DNA of 64,000 bases from Natrialba swarupiae (GCF_008245225.1 NZ_VTAW01000018.1:21297-85296), one strand, 5' to 3'; positions 8,770-17,635 are shown, numbered from the stretch's first letter. Numbers and translations are program-made. Notes: generated by a model not told the origin, from the sequence alone.

Positions 8770-9291
8770 GTGGACAGAATTCTCCTCAGCACCGTCGCCT
8801 ACCGTCCCCCCGAGGAGGTTTTCCCGTACGTTCGCTCGTTTACGGAGTATCCGCGGTACACGGAACACCTCAAGGGCGTCCGCGTCGACGGGAACGGCGA
8901 CGCCGGGTCGGTGTACGACCTCCAACTCGCCTGGTGGAAGCTTACCTACACCGCCAGTTCGAAAGTGACCGCGATCAGCCCGCCGGAGTCCCTCGAGTGG
9001 CGACTGGTCGAGGACGTCGACGCTCGCGGCGAGTGGCGCGTCGAGCCCGAACCCGAGGCCGCACCGGCCGACGCGGAGACGGCGAGCCGGATCTTCTTCG
9101 AGGCGCTGTACGACCCCCACTCGGCCGACGAGAGTGCGATTTCGTTGCCACGGTTCGTCTCGATCGACCGAATCGTCGATCGGGTTCGACCGCGGCTGGT
9201 AGAGGAGGCCGAGACGGTCGTCGAGCGACTCGTCGAGGACATCGAAGGGGATCGGCGCGACGTGGAGTTGACGATTCACGAGATTCCCTGA
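8770..9291 (+). CDS. SRPBCC (START/coenzyme-Q-binding-like) family protein
   Basis: This 173-residue protein shows the ligand-binding SRPBCC fold: MDRILLSTVAYRPPEEVFPYV at the start, PRYTEHLKGVRVDG, then EWRVEPEP and a long C-terminal helix (VDRVRPRLVEEAETVVERLV). Such proteins bind hydrophobic ligands, and the ligand here is unknown. The start is taken as GTG at 8770, because the conserved N-terminus begins there and a CTTACC box lies about 28 bases upstream. Its TGA stop begins one arm of a palindromic element shared with the convergent downstream gene. Confidence 0.85.
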   Translation: MDRILLSTVAYRPPEEVFPYVRSFTEYPRYTEHLKGVRVDGNGDAGSVYDLQLAWWKLTYTASSKVTAISPPESLEWRLVEDVDARGEWRVEPEPEAAPADAETASRIFFEALYDPHSADESAISLPRFVSIDRIVDRVRPRLVEEAETVVERLVEDIEGDRRDVELTIHEIP

Positions 9292-9388
9292 GACGGTTTA
9301 CTGTCGTCCGGACTGCTGTCGGTCATCGACGGTGAAACCGCGAGCAGTCCTGCGATTGCACCAATCCACCGGACAGCGTTCCGTATCA
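9289..9388. repeat. Palindromic gene-end element, copy 2 (shared by convergent genes)
   Basis: The element starts with the TGA stop of the SRPBCC gene (TGAGACGGTTTACTGTC) and ends, read on the minus strand, with the TGA stop of the bat-type regulator (TGATACGGAACGCTGTCC). The whole spacer between the two convergent genes is therefore this 100-bp element. The central part is more diverged than in copies 4 and 10. Confidence 0.85.
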
Positions 9389-10102
9389 GAGTTCCTCGCG
9401 GCCCACCATCCCGTCGAGTGCCGACAGCGCACCTTTCAGGATCTTGCGTTCGCTGCGCCGAAGGTTCATCGAGACGGCCGTCTTCGAGATCTCGAAGTGA
9501 TCCGCGAGTTCGTCGAGAGTCGTCTCTCTCGGCGTCTCGTAGTAGCCGTTCCGGGAGGCGACCTCGAACGTCTCCCGTTCGGTCTCGGTCAGCGACCGAC
9601 ACCCCTCGAGTAACTCCATAGCGCTGTCGGAGTTCTCGAGGAGGTCGAAAAGCGGTGTGGGGCCGAACTGGTCGCGGTCCTCGACGTGGTAGTCGTTGTG
9701 GCGCTCGAGTTCGGCGAGTGCGTGATCCTCGGCGTCGTCGTCGTCGAACCCGACGTGCCAGCGCTCCCGACCGTGCTCGATCTGGAACGGGCCGGTGATG
9801 TAGCCGCCGTTTTGCTGGATCGTCTCCATCGCGTTCGTCTGCTCGATCGTCGTCCCGATCTGGGCGACGTTCTCTCGCTTCGAGAGGATGTAACACTCCC
9901 GCATGTTCGGATGCGCTCGAAGCGCCCGGAGTCCGTCCTCGAGGGCTCCCCTCGACTCGCCTCTCGCGATGAGTCGCGTCTCGAGTTGGTCGTCGCTCGT
10001 ATCGAGTTGCCACTGGACGGCGGAGAAGGCGATATCGACGTCGTCGGTCGTGTCGATAAACGGGCAATCGTACTGCCGCATGTCGATATCGAGATCGATC
10101 AT
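9386..10102 (-). CDS. Bacterio-opsin-activator-type HTH transcriptional regulator
   Basis: This 238-residue regulator has an N-terminal bat-type domain (about 1-165) and a C-terminal HTH_10 domain (LTETERETFEVASRNGYYETPR, then DELADHFEISKTAVSMNLRR). It belongs to the large haloarchaeal Bat/TrmB-like regulator group, whose members often control nearby metabolic or photoresponse genes. No target is visible. The start at 10102 was taken as the first ATG (MIDLDIDMRQ). ATG at codon 8 is an alternative. AT-rich sequence near 10120-10155 is likely its promoter. Confidence 0.85.
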   Translation of the reverse strand: MIDLDIDMRQYDCPFIDTTDDVDIAFSAVQWQLDTSDDQLETRLIARGESRGALEDGLRALRAHPNMRECYILSKRENVAQIGTTIEQTNAMETIQQNGGYITGPFQIEHGRERWHVGFDDDDAEDHALAELERHNDYHVEDRDQFGPTPLFDLLENSDSAMELLEGCRSLTETERETFEVASRNGYYETPRETTLDELADHFEISKTAVSMNLRRSERKILKGALSALDGMVGREEL

Positions 10103-10324
10103 TGGTAACTATTGGCTAACACGTTACGGAACTTCATACATCATCATTAAATTTCCGGAACTAGTCCTTCGACAGCGTCGACTCGGACCACACCACCGCA
10201 TTCGACCCTGCAGTGCAGGCTTGCCAAAGCACTAGTGGCGTTCCAAGCCTGCACTGATAGGTGAAACCGGTCACCCACACACGGTTTCACCCATCAGTTG
10301 ACGCTTGGGACGGTACTAGTGAAT

Positions 10325-10420
10325 CTAGTTACACAGTTCTTCGGACGGGGTTCGGTTATCGAGCGCTTGGTTGGGTCGATCGTGGTGATCGTGGTGGTGA
10401 AAACGTCGTAACCAGCGGCA
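10325..10420 (-). pseudogene. C-terminal fragment of an integrase-core (DDE) transposase
   Basis: The minus-strand frame ending in TAG at 10325 reads DRPNQALDNRTPSEELCN. This matches the conserved tail (RPHQALGxRTPAEV type) of integrase-core transposases of the IS3/IS481/ISH kind. The frame upstream is not transposase-like and soon enters palindromic element copy 3. It is most likely the leftover end of an insertion sequence whose terminal hairpins may lie at 10200-10290. Confidence 0.45.
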
Positions 10421-10430
10421 AGCGCTGGAT

Positions 10431-10516
10431 TGATACGATCTACTGTCCGTCAGTACCGCCACATCTGGGACCCGTTCCCCGGATACGGCGGGACACAGGG
10501 ACAGCAATCCGTCTGA
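10431..10516. repeat. Palindromic gene-end element, copy 3
   Basis: The left arm is TGATACGATCTACTGTCC and the right arm is GGACAGCAATCCGTCTGA, about 86 bp in total. The stop triplets are present at both ends, but no intact gene abuts it. A transposase fragment lies on one side and the response-regulator operon on the other. It shares its centre with copy 1. Confidence 0.75.
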
Positions 10517-10627
10517 CTCCTCCGGCGAGAAGAAACGCAGAGTCATCCACACGTTTGACCCGGGCAATTCTATCGATGGAGCCAGCCCGAACATAACGAA
10601 AACAGCTGCTCGCATCGCAACCGATAG

Positions 10628-12352
10628 TTACCCTTCGAACACCGAATCGAAGAACTTCCGCTCGGCGGTTCGGAGATGCTGGTTGAACGTCGCCGGCGCA
10701 ATTCCGAGTCGGTCGGCGATCTCCTCGCCCGTGCTCTGGCGTGGCCAGTCGAAGTAGCCGGCGAAGTACGCCGTCTCGAGTGCGGCACGTTGTTTTTCGG
10801 TGAGATCGTTCTCGAGTACCCCTGGCGTACCCATGTCGGTTCGGTCGCTCCGTTCGGTGGTCCGCTGTGCGAGATAGGTGGCGTCGGGGCGGTTTTCCCT
10901 GATGACCTCGATCATCTGTCGGGTATCCCGTCCCCGTGGCAGTTCGACGACGAACCGAAACTCCCCGTCTTCGATCGTCGCAGAATCGACGCGGCCGCCG
11001 TGTGTGGCGATCGACTCGAGCAACGAGATCGCGACTGGTGCGACGAGTTCGAACTCGAACTCCCCACGTCTGACCGTCAGGAACCGAACCTCGTCGATGC
11101 CGTCAGTGGATTCGACCGAATCTCGAAATCGGTCCTGGGACACCTCGTACGCAGAGCCGTACGCCAGCAACGTCTCGTCGCCACGGATCAGCTGTTCGAT
11201 CTCCACGCGACAGGACTCTTCCCGTGAGAGCGCGACCAGTGGTTCGGCGAGCTCGTCGACCCGGAACTCGAGTTCGACGACAGCGTCGCTGACCAGTGCG
11301 TCCCGTCGCTCGATCGCGGTAATCGCGTGAGCGATGATGTCGCCGATGCGGGCGAGAATCGTCGTCTCGGGGCCGGTAAACGCCCGTGGCGACGACGAGT
11401 AGACGTTCAACACGCCGTAGACGAGATCCTCGTGGATAATGGGGATCGCGACCGACGACTGGTATCCCTGCTCTTTCGCCTCTTCGCGCCACGGTTCGTA
11501 CTGCGGGTCGGTGTGGACGTCGCTCATGACCTGGACCGATCCGGTCCGGATCGCCGTTCCCGAGGGTCCCTGGCCGGTTGGATCGTCCTCGTCGACCGTG
11601 ATTTCGACGTTCTCGAGGTATCCTCCTTCGACACCAGCAGCGGCTTTCGGAACGACGCGGTCGCTGCCGGGATTGACGCCACCGATCCACGCGAAACGGT
11701 AGGCGTCGGATTCCGCGAGGCGGTCACAAACCCGCTGCTCGAGTTCGGCCCGCGTCTCGGTCGTGATCACGGCGTGTGTGATGTCGTTTCCGATCCGATT
11801 TAACCGGTTTAGCGCCTCCAGCTGCTGGCGTTGTCGGCGACGCTGGCGTTTCTGTCGAGCCCGCTCGATCGCGTGGTGGATCGTCCGGACCAGCAACTCG
11901 CTCGTCACCTCGTCTTTGACGAGGAAGTCCTCTGCACCCCGCTGAATCGCTCGAACGCCGACTTGCTGATCTCTGAGCCCGGTCAACACGACGATCGGCG
12001 TTTCGTCACCCTGCTCGGAGACCGTCTCGAGGGTCCGTAATCCCTCGCTGTCCGGGAGGTTGAGATCCAGCAACACCAGGTCGATCGGATCGGACTGTAC
12101 CCGCTCGAGTCCATCCTCGAGGTGTGTCTCACGGATCATCTCCGGCAGTTGATCGACAGATTCGTCGGTTCTGACTCGCTGAGTGAGCTCTTCGGTGTTT
12201 TTGAGCATCTCCTCGATCAGGCGAGCGTCGCCCGGATTGTCCTCGATTAGCAGGATCTGGAGGGGGTTCGCTCGCTGATCGGCATGGGTTCTCTGGTCGT
12301 CGACCACGTCGATTCGATCGGCCGTCTCGGTTCGTGGATCGGATTCGTTCAC
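10628..12352 (-). CDS. Receiver-GAF-HTH_10 response regulator (bat type)
   Basis: This 574-residue regulator has a receiver domain (about 30-165; [17 protein letters not shown], phospho-acceptor in [13 protein letters not shown], Lys in DFLVKDE). A coiled linker and a GAF domain follow (about 185-345; [30 protein letters not shown]). Then come a bat-type sensor domain and a C-terminal HTH_10 ([40 protein letters not shown]). It therefore joins phosphorelay input directly to DNA binding. Its start overlaps the stop of the upstream response regulator by four bases (ATGA), so the two are co-translated. The cognate kinase may be the large PAS/GAF kinase nearby, but this is not proven. Confidence 0.9.
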   Translation of the reverse strand: MNESDPRTETADRIDVVDDQRTHADQRANPLQILLIEDNPGDARLIEEMLKNTEELTQRVRTDESVDQLPEMIRETHLEDGLERVQSDPIDLVLLDLNLPDSEGLRTLETVSEQGDETPIVVLTGLRDQQVGVRAIQRGAEDFLVKDEVTSELLVRTIHHAIERARQKRQRRRQRQQLEALNRLNRIGNDITHAVITTETRAELEQRVCDRLAESDAYRFAWIGGVNPGSDRVVPKAAAGVEGGYLENVEITVDEDDPTGQGPSGTAIRTGSVQVMSDVHTDPQYEPWREEAKEQGYQSSVAIPIIHEDLVYGVLNVYSSSPRAFTGPETTILARIGDIIAHAITAIERRDALVSDAVVELEFRVDELAEPLVALSREESCRVEIEQLIRGDETLLAYGSAYEVSQDRFRDSVESTDGIDEVRFLTVRRGEFEFELVAPVAISLLESIATHGGRVDSATIEDGEFRFVVELPRGRDTRQMIEVIRENRPDATYLAQRTTERSDRTDMGTPGVLENDLTEKQRAALETAYFAGYFDWPRQSTGEEIADRLGIAPATFNQHLRTAERKFFDSVFEG

Positions 12353-12813
12353 GATCGGTCCACCTCCGAGGGCAGCCTGACGACGGAGAACCAGAACTTC
12401 TCGAACGCCCGGACGGCATCGATAAACTCGTCGGGATCGACCGGTTTCGTGAGATACGCGTTGGCGTGTAGTTCGTAGGACTTGACGATGTCTTCTTCTG
12501 CACGGGAACTCGTCAGGACGATCACCGGGATCGATCGGAGGTTCGGATCGTCCTTGAGTTGCTCGAGGACCTCCTCCCCGTCGGTCCGTGGCAGGTTGAG
12601 ATCGAGCAAGATGAGATCAGGACGGGGGGCGTCCTCGTATCGTCCGTCCCTGGCGAGAAATTCGAGTGCTCGATTTCCGTCGGTGACGACGTGGAGATCG
12701 TTCTCGATCCGTCCCTGTTTGAACGCCTCCTTCGTTAGCCGGACGTCTCCCGGATTGTCCTCGACTAGCAGGATCTGTGCTCGCTCGGGGGGAGTGTCTC
12801 CGGATGTGCTCAT
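12349..12813 (-). CDS. Single-domain response regulator (Rcp1/CheY-like)
   Basis: This 154-residue protein is one receiver domain. The acidic pair and phospho-acceptor are in [18 protein letters not shown] and [17 protein letters not shown], the switch residues in [13 protein letters not shown], and the Lys in [12 protein letters not shown]. The form resembles Rcp1-type regulators of phytochrome-like kinases. It is the first gene of a two-gene operon with the receiver-GAF-HTH protein. A TTTATATCC box lies near 12948, giving a leader of roughly 110 bases that holds two AATCGATTG repeats (about 12915 and 12935). Confidence 0.9.
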   Translation of the reverse strand: MSTSGDTPPERAQILLVEDNPGDVRLTKEAFKQGRIENDLHVVTDGNRALEFLARDGRYEDAPRPDLILLDLNLPRTDGEEVLEQLKDDPNLRSIPVIVLTSSRAEEDIVKSYELHANAYLTKPVDPDEFIDAVRAFEKFWFSVVRLPSEVDRS

Positions 12814-13051
12814 GGGTCTCGTGTATCGATTCCGGTCGCCGACGCCGGCATCGTATCGTGAAACCGGAACACCCGTCCGTGTCGTCTCTCTGCTCGCGTG
12901 TCGAAGACGTCCATGAATCGATTGCCATTCAACAATCGATTGCGGGATATAAATGTGGTGTCGGATATCGGATTTGCTGACGCTCTCTCGCTTGAAACTA
13001 TCAGTGGCGAACGTCCTGCCCGATCTCCGCTGAGAGACGACAGCTCACTCG

Positions 13052-13136
13052 TGATACGGTTTACTGTAGATCAGTTCCGGTGAGACCGCGACCCGGACGG
13101 CGGTCTCACCGGTATATCGCTACAGCAATCCGTATG
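13052..13136. repeat. Palindromic gene-end element, copy 4 (well preserved)
   Basis: The outer arms are TGATACGGTTTACTGTA and, read from the other side, TCATACGGATTGCTGTA. The inner stem CCGGTGAGACC / GGTCTCACCGG encloses a GCGACCCGGACGGC loop. The polymerase reading frame runs through the element and stops at a TGA inside it (13071-13073). Confidence 0.9.
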
Positions 13137-15377
13137 AAACGTCGTCAGTGACACGGTTTGTCCGTCCTGTCGGGTGGAACGAATTCGACGCCGATCCCAC
13201 CCGAACGGGGAGACGACGCTCTCGCAGGCGCGAACCACTGCTGTCGCATACCACTCCCTGTCGTAGGCGGTCGGCTCCTCGAACGGGAGTCGAACCCGCT
13301 CGGCCCCGGTGGTATCGTCGTCGACGACGACGTATCGGACCGACTGACCCGGCGACCGCTCGAGTCCCTTCGACTCGTAGCGCTCGAGCGCCGCGGCCGA
13401 TCGCGTCCGCCGGTCGTACGCCTCAAGTGGCTTCGAAACCCGGTTCGTGACGACGAGGTCCCGGGGATCGACCGAGCCGGTCCGAAGCTCGCCGAGCCGA
13501 CGGTCGAGTGCGTCGCAGACGGCGGCCGGCTCCCGTTCCCGGTCGAGGACCTCGACGAACTCGCGTTGACTCTCCGCGACGAAGGCCGACGTGTTCCGCT
13601 GGCGACACTCGAGTCCCCGGATCTTGTACCCGCCATCCACCCGCTTTCCGAAGTACTTCGTGAGCGCGCCAGCGGGCGCGGACTCCGCTGTCGTACTCCC
13701 TGAGGAACTCTTTCCCGTCCCCTCTGGGGCGCTCATCCTCGCGGCCGAATCGCGACGGGGAACGAAACAGACCCACTCGTAGTGGCCGTCGCGTTCGAGC
13801 TCGATCCCGACGGCGTCGCTGACCTCGGCCGCGACTTCACCGATCGGCGTCGGCTCGTCCACTCGGGGAGTCACCCAGAGGCTGTCGACGATCCCGTGAA
13901 CGATCCGCCAGCCGGCGTCCTCGAGCCGTCGTTTCGCCTCGAGGGCGATCTCACGGGCGTAGGCGTTGATCGCTTCGTGGCACTCGATTCGCCCGAACGT
14001 GGCGTTTCGGTACCCCTGGTAGCCGAAACAGGCGACGAGCACCCACTTGATCGCGCCCGACTCGCCGCGCAGGCGGGCGGCTTCCTCCTCGGACGGATCG
14101 GCGGCCAGTCGCCGCTTGCGCGCCGCCCGGTCCTCGAGCAGGGGCTCGAGAACGTCGGGGAGAAAGCCGTCGTCGCCACAAATTCGATATCCGAGCTCCG
14201 GAACGCGACGCCCGTCTCCGCCGAGTGCGTCGGTCGCCTCGCCAGTATCGACACTGGATTCGTCTCGACACCCGCAGTCGACTGTCTCCGGGCTCACGTT
14301 GTGCTCGCAGATGATCCGCGGGTACAACGACGCGAAGTCGATCTCGTGGACGTCCTCGTGGAAGCCGACCTCGGGCGCGAACGTGAACCCGCCGCGGTCG
14401 GCCGCGTGAAGCGTTCGGACGTCGGTAAACCGCTCGGGCACCCACTTGTTCCAGGGCGCGAGGACCTCCCGGTCGCGAGCCAGCCGAATCTGTCTCGAGG
14501 TCAACAGCGTTCCGATGCTTCCCCACGCCGCTTCCTGCAGGGGGCGGCCCGTCTTCTCGATCATGTACTCGAGTCCGGCCAGCCCCGACTGGTGCCAGAG
14601 GAAGCTGTTCGACTCGTCGACGATCGCCCGACCCGGAACGCGATAGCGCGCCGAGGAGTGGCCCACGCGCCCGTAGCTCTCGTAGCTGTTCTCCCCAGCC
14701 AGCCGCGTCAACCCCGGGAGACGCCCGAGACAAAACCTCTCGAGTCCGCGTTCGGTCGCCCGCTCGTCGAGCAGCGGGATCAGATCCGCGTGGCTCACCA
14801 CCAGGATGTCCGGGTCGTCGCGCTCGAGGCGATCCTCGAGCGTTCGAAGGACGTCGACAGCGTCCGTCTCGGCGCTGCCGATCGGTTCGCCCTCGACTCT
14901 CACTGCGGAGACGTCGCCGTCTCCCAGCGCCGGTTCCGAGAGTTCGATCGACAGCGTTCGAAGATCGCGACCCGGAGTCGGATCGATCCCGCGGTCGAGA
15001 CAGTACCGAAATCCCGGCGACAGATCGACGTCGAACAGCCGGAACGTCCCCGGCGCGTACGCCTCGCGCTCGTAGACGCCGCGGATCTCGCGGGCCAGCG
15101 TCCGTGCCTCGCCGACGCGCTCGAGGTCGGCGCGGAGTACCCGACTTCGGTCGCCGGCGTGGGCCTCGTGGAGATCTGTCGCCAGGCGCTCGTACCTCGT
15201 CGCGACGAGTTTGGGATCGGACTCGAGACGCACTCGCAGATCCGAGAGCGCGTCGTCGGGACCCGACACGTACAGCGACGGCTGATAGTCCGTGACGAGT
15301 CGGGACTCGGCTCCGGTGTCGGTCAGCGTCCACTCGCGGACGGTGTCGCCCTCGAACTCGAACGTGTACGGACTCAT
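13071..15377 (-). CDS. polB2: B-family DNA polymerase, PolB2-type
   Basis: This 768-residue protein keeps polymerase motif A (EIDFASLYPRIICEHNVSPE) and motif B (IKWVLVACFGYQGYRNATFG). Motif C reads IVHGIVDSLWV instead of YGDTDS, so only the second Asp is kept. The exonuclease region is degenerate: LRTLSIELSE stands where FDIE is expected, and SHADLIPLLDER where NxxxFD is expected. This pattern fits archaeal PolB2, a non-replicative polymerase linked in other archaea to damage-induced mutagenesis (known for the family; inferred here). Its ATG overlaps the DUF8156 stop by four bases. The last 20 or so codons lie inside a palindromic element, suggesting a lost original stop after LTTFH. Confidence 0.85.
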   Translation of the reverse strand: MSPYTFEFEGDTVREWTLTDTGAESRLVTDYQPSLYVSGPDDALSDLRVRLESDPKLVATRYERLATDLHEAHAGDRSRVLRADLERVGEARTLAREIRGVYEREAYAPGTFRLFDVDLSPGFRYCLDRGIDPTPGRDLRTLSIELSEPALGDGDVSAVRVEGEPIGSAETDAVDVLRTLEDRLERDDPDILVVSHADLIPLLDERATERGLERFCLGRLPGLTRLAGENSYESYGRVGHSSARYRVPGRAIVDESNSFLWHQSGLAGLEYMIEKTGRPLQEAAWGSIGTLLTSRQIRLARDREVLAPWNKWVPERFTDVRTLHAADRGGFTFAPEVGFHEDVHEIDFASLYPRIICEHNVSPETVDCGCRDESSVDTGEATDALGGDGRRVPELGYRICGDDGFLPDVLEPLLEDRAARKRRLAADPSEEEAARLRGESGAIKWVLVACFGYQGYRNATFGRIECHEAINAYAREIALEAKRRLEDAGWRIVHGIVDSLWVTPRVDEPTPIGEVAAEVSDAVGIELERDGHYEWVCFVPRRDSAARMSAPEGTGKSSSGSTTAESAPAGALTKYFGKRVDGGYKIRGLECRQRNTSAFVAESQREFVEVLDREREPAAVCDALDRRLGELRTGSVDPRDLVVTNRVSKPLEAYDRRTRSAAALERYESKGLERSPGQSVRYVVVDDDTTGAERVRLPFEEPTAYDREWYATAVVRACESVVSPFGWDRRRIRSTRQDGQTVSLTTFHTDCCSDIPVRPPSGSRSHRN

Positions 15378-15673
15378 TCGCTCTCGTCACCTCGCGTTCG
15401 GTCGCCGTCCGTCGGGTCCGAGCCGCATCGACACGTACACTCCTCGCGAAGCCGGCGCAACTCGGCCTCGTGGGCGAGCAACAGCGACAACACGAGCGCC
15501 CGTTCCGGCTCCGGCGGATTCGCGTACCCGGCCGCGTCGGCGAAGCCGCGGGCGCGGTCGAACAGTCGGTCGAAGTCCGACTGGTGCTCCCGGCGTAGCG
15601 CCCGCCGCATCGGCTGCCACTCGGACTCTATCGCCCGAATCGCGTTCCGATAGGTGGGGTTCGTCCGCCCCAT
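15374..15673 (-). CDS. DUF8156 family protein in the PolB2 cassette
   Basis: This 99-residue, mostly helical protein starts MGRTNPTYRNAIRAIESEWQ and continues RRALRREHQSDFDRLFDRAR, a haloarchaeal family of unknown function (DUF8156 by recollection). The tail holds CTCRCG, a possible metal or redox site, and a charged end. It lies between the RecA-like gene (one-base stop/start overlap, TGATG) and polB (four-base overlap). The three genes are therefore one transcription unit, and it probably assists the polymerase. Confidence 0.75.
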   Translation of the reverse strand: MGRTNPTYRNAIRAIESEWQPMRRALRREHQSDFDRLFDRARGFADAAGYANPPEPERALVLSLLLAHEAELRRLREECTCRCGSDPTDGDRTRGDESE

Positions 15674-16353
15674 CAGTGAGTCACCTCGAGCAGCCCGCGG
15701 TCGTAAGCGGCGACGACGGGGTCCAGCCGGTCGACGGTCCCACAGACCTCGGCCCAGTAAGGGATCGTCGTCTGCCACCACTCTCCCTGCCAGTAGCCCT
15801 CGGTTGCGGCGTTCCCGTCCGGTCCAACCAGACGAAGTCCTTCGCGCGTGTGCACGCACTGGATCGTCGTCCGTGCGTACTCGCTGACTGCCGACGCCCG
15901 CTCGTCGTCGGCGCTCGTGACGAGAACGGGACAGCCGAGAACCTCTCCCAGTTCCGACAGCGTCTCGAGCGTCGAGGCGAACAGCTCCTCGCGTTCGTAC
16001 GCAGGCACGTCGGAATCGTGGTAGAGCGAGGCGACGTTCGGTGCGACGACGAGTTCCGTTCGTGGGTCGGCCCGTCGGACGACCTCCCTGACCAGCGTGT
16101 GGTGTTGGTAAGCGGTAAACGCCCGCGCGACCTGGAGTCCAGAGAGCGCGCGGGCGCTCGAGGCGCAGTCGTACAGGACGTGCGTCGAGACTGCGTTGCG
16201 CGCGTCGATCCAGTAGGCCGTCCGACCGGGTGTGTCGGCCAACCGGTGCGTGACGAGTCGATGAACGACGGTCGAGTGCGGTTCGGACACCTCGAGCAGT
16301 ACCAGTCCGGATTCGTCACCGAGCGGTTCCCCGTGAACTGTGGAGTCGGACAT
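15673..16353 (-). CDS. RecA/RadA-like protein with degenerate P-loop, first gene of the PolB2 cassette
   Basis: This 226-residue protein has the secondary-structure rhythm of a RecA-fold ATPase (GLVLLEVSEPHSTVVHRLV, then ARTAYWIDARN-type and ELVVAPNVASLYHD strands). The Walker A glycines and the lysine-threonine pair are absent, so ATP hydrolysis is unlikely. RecA-like inactivated partners next to PolB2 recall the ImuA-ImuB-DnaE2 mutasome layout of bacteria; this comparison is an inference. Start at 16353: a CTTATG box lies 25-30 bases upstream, preceded by a doubled TTCCGA motif shared with the orc promoter. Confidence 0.65.
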   Translation of the reverse strand: MSDSTVHGEPLGDESGLVLLEVSEPHSTVVHRLVTHRLADTPGRTAYWIDARNAVSTHVLYDCASSARALSGLQVARAFTAYQHHTLVREVVRRADPRTELVVAPNVASLYHDSDVPAYEREELFASTLETLSELGEVLGCPVLVTSADDERASAVSEYARTTIQCVHTREGLRLVGPDGNAATEGYWQGEWWQTTIPYWAEVCGTVDRLDPVVAAYDRGLLEVTH

Positions 16354-16396
16354 AGACTGGAGGTCGTCAGAACGGCACATAAGCGACGGCGTGCAG

Positions 16397-16414
16397 TTTC
16401 CGATTTTCCGAAAC
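16397..16414 (-). promoter_or_regulatory. Doubled TTCCGA operator candidate A, PolB2 cassette promoter
   Basis: TTTCCGATTTTCCGAAAC holds two TTCCGA hexamers with a period of eight. It lies 14 bases upstream of the CTTATG box (16378-16383) of the RecA-like gene, exactly the placement of the similar site ahead of orc. Confidence 0.55.
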
Positions 16415-16476
16415 GGATCGGATCGGATCGGCCGATTTCGACCGCCCGAACCACTTTCTTTCGGGTATGCGCTCAC

Positions 16477-16494
16477 TTTCCGAAATTCCGAAAG
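16477..16494. promoter_or_regulatory. Doubled TTCCGA operator candidate B
   Basis: TTTCCGAAATTCCGAAAG has the same two hexamers with a period of eight, 63 bases farther from the PolB2 cassette than site A. Its symmetry (CTTTC-GGAA-TTTC) makes the direction ambiguous. It may be a second site for the cassette promoter or may serve the plus-strand TraB-like gene at 16691. Confidence 0.45.
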
Positions 16495-16690
16495 GTGACG
16501 TTCGTCGTCAAGTAGCTTTCGCCGAGATGTTCACTGGCCAACTCGTCACGGTGTCATATCGTCCTCGCGCGCCTCATTCCGAGCGAACCACGATGGATCG
16601 AACACGCGGACCCGCTCGCTTGCCCGGACCCGATCGCTTCGTCGATCTCGCCACGGACGAAATGCTCACCCCGTCTGTCTCCACCGACCG

Positions 16691-17611
16691 ATGAACGCCG
16701 AACTCGCTCTCGCTCGCCGGCAGTTCCTGGCGACGACGGCAGTCGGTACCACGGCGGAGACCGCCGGCTGTACCGGCCCGGCCGGCCGCGAATCGGTTGA
16801 CGAAGTCGACGACGCGTGGCCCGCTCCGCGGGAGGGGAAGCGACGCGTCATGCTCTTCGGATCGACGCACCTCCAGCACACGGCAGACGGCGACGGCGGA
16901 AACGTCTTCGCGGTCGATCCGGGGGACGTCCTCGAGGACGACCGACAGCGGGAACTCGCCGACCTCGTCGACCGACTCGCGACGTGGGACCCCGACCGGG
17001 TCGCCGTCGAGTGGCCGTCCGCCGAGCAGGAGATCATCGACGAGGCGTACACAGACTACCGAGACGGCGGGATCGAGGCGCTTCCGGAGCGCCTGGACCC
17101 GACCAACGAGATCGTCCAGATCGGGTTTCGGCTGGCTGACCGTCTCGATCACGAGCCGCCGGCGGCAGTCGATTATCCACAGAACCTGACCGCGTTGCTC
17201 GAGTCCGAGGAGACGCCGCCGTCGTTCGAGTCGTTGCTCCCGGACCCCGCCGACGTCGCGTATCCCCTTCCCGCACTCGAGGAAACGATCGCCGAGGATC
17301 AGCGACTACTCGACGAGGGAACGTTGCTCGAGTATCACCGTCACCTCAACGACCCCGACCGGGCGCGGTGGAACGACGAACTGCTCTTCGCCGCGGCGCT
17401 CGAGGGAAGTGACCTCGGCGAGTACCCCGCGACGAGTCTGTTGACGGCCTGGTACCAGCGGAACATCCGGATCGCGGCGAACCTCTGGAACGGCGTCGAC
17501 GGCGAGCGGGTACTGCTGGTGATCGGCGCCTCTCACGTTCCGGGCCTCCGGCACCTGTTGACGGTCGCGCCGATGTTCGTGCCGGTGTCACCACTGCCGT
17601 CTCTCGAGTAA
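16691..17611 (+). CDS. DUF5694/TraB-like exported protein
   Basis: This 306-residue protein has a Tat-like signal (LARRQFLATTAVGTTAETAGC) with a Cys suited to lipid attachment at about residue 27. The body resembles DUF5694 in the TraB/GumN clan: VMLFGSTHLQHTADG near the start, an acidic helix WDPDRVAVEWPSAEQE, and a C-terminal LLVIGASHVPGLRHLLT. The family keeps His and Glu residues that suggest metallo-hydrolase chemistry; the substrate is unknown. It is a single gene between the PolB2 cassette and orc and is convergent with orc. Confidence 0.75.
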   Translation: MNAELALARRQFLATTAVGTTAETAGCTGPAGRESVDEVDDAWPAPREGKRRVMLFGSTHLQHTADGDGGNVFAVDPGDVLEDDRQRELADLVDRLATWDPDRVAVEWPSAEQEIIDEAYTDYRDGGIEALPERLDPTNEIVQIGFRLADRLDHEPPAAVDYPQNLTALLESEETPPSFESLLPDPADVAYPLPALEETIAEDQRLLDEGTLLEYHRHLNDPDRARWNDELLFAAALEGSDLGEYPATSLLTAWYQRNIRIAANLWNGVDGERVLLVIGASHVPGLRHLLTVAPMFVPVSPLPSLE

Positions 17612-17635
17612 CTGCTTCGGTCTTATCGACGCGCT

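Larger units (their letters stand above)
10103..10627. other. Gene-poor spacer with hairpins, an IS scar and a palindromic element
   Basis: This 525-bp spacer holds no complete gene. It contains AT-rich promoter sequence for the bat-type gene (10105-10160) and an inverted repeat at about 10209-10255 (GCAGTGCAGGCTTG / CAAGCCTGCACTG). A second inverted repeat at about 10261-10290 (GTGAAACCG / CGGTTTCAC) follows. Then come the tail of a transposase-like frame and gene-end element copy 3. Repeated ACTAGT hexamers occur at about 10160, 10227 and 10316. Confidence 0.6.

Noticed and set aside
10261..10596. A 111-codon plus-strand gene
   Set aside because: It runs through a transposase remnant on the other strand and the palindromic element, with no protein-like pattern.
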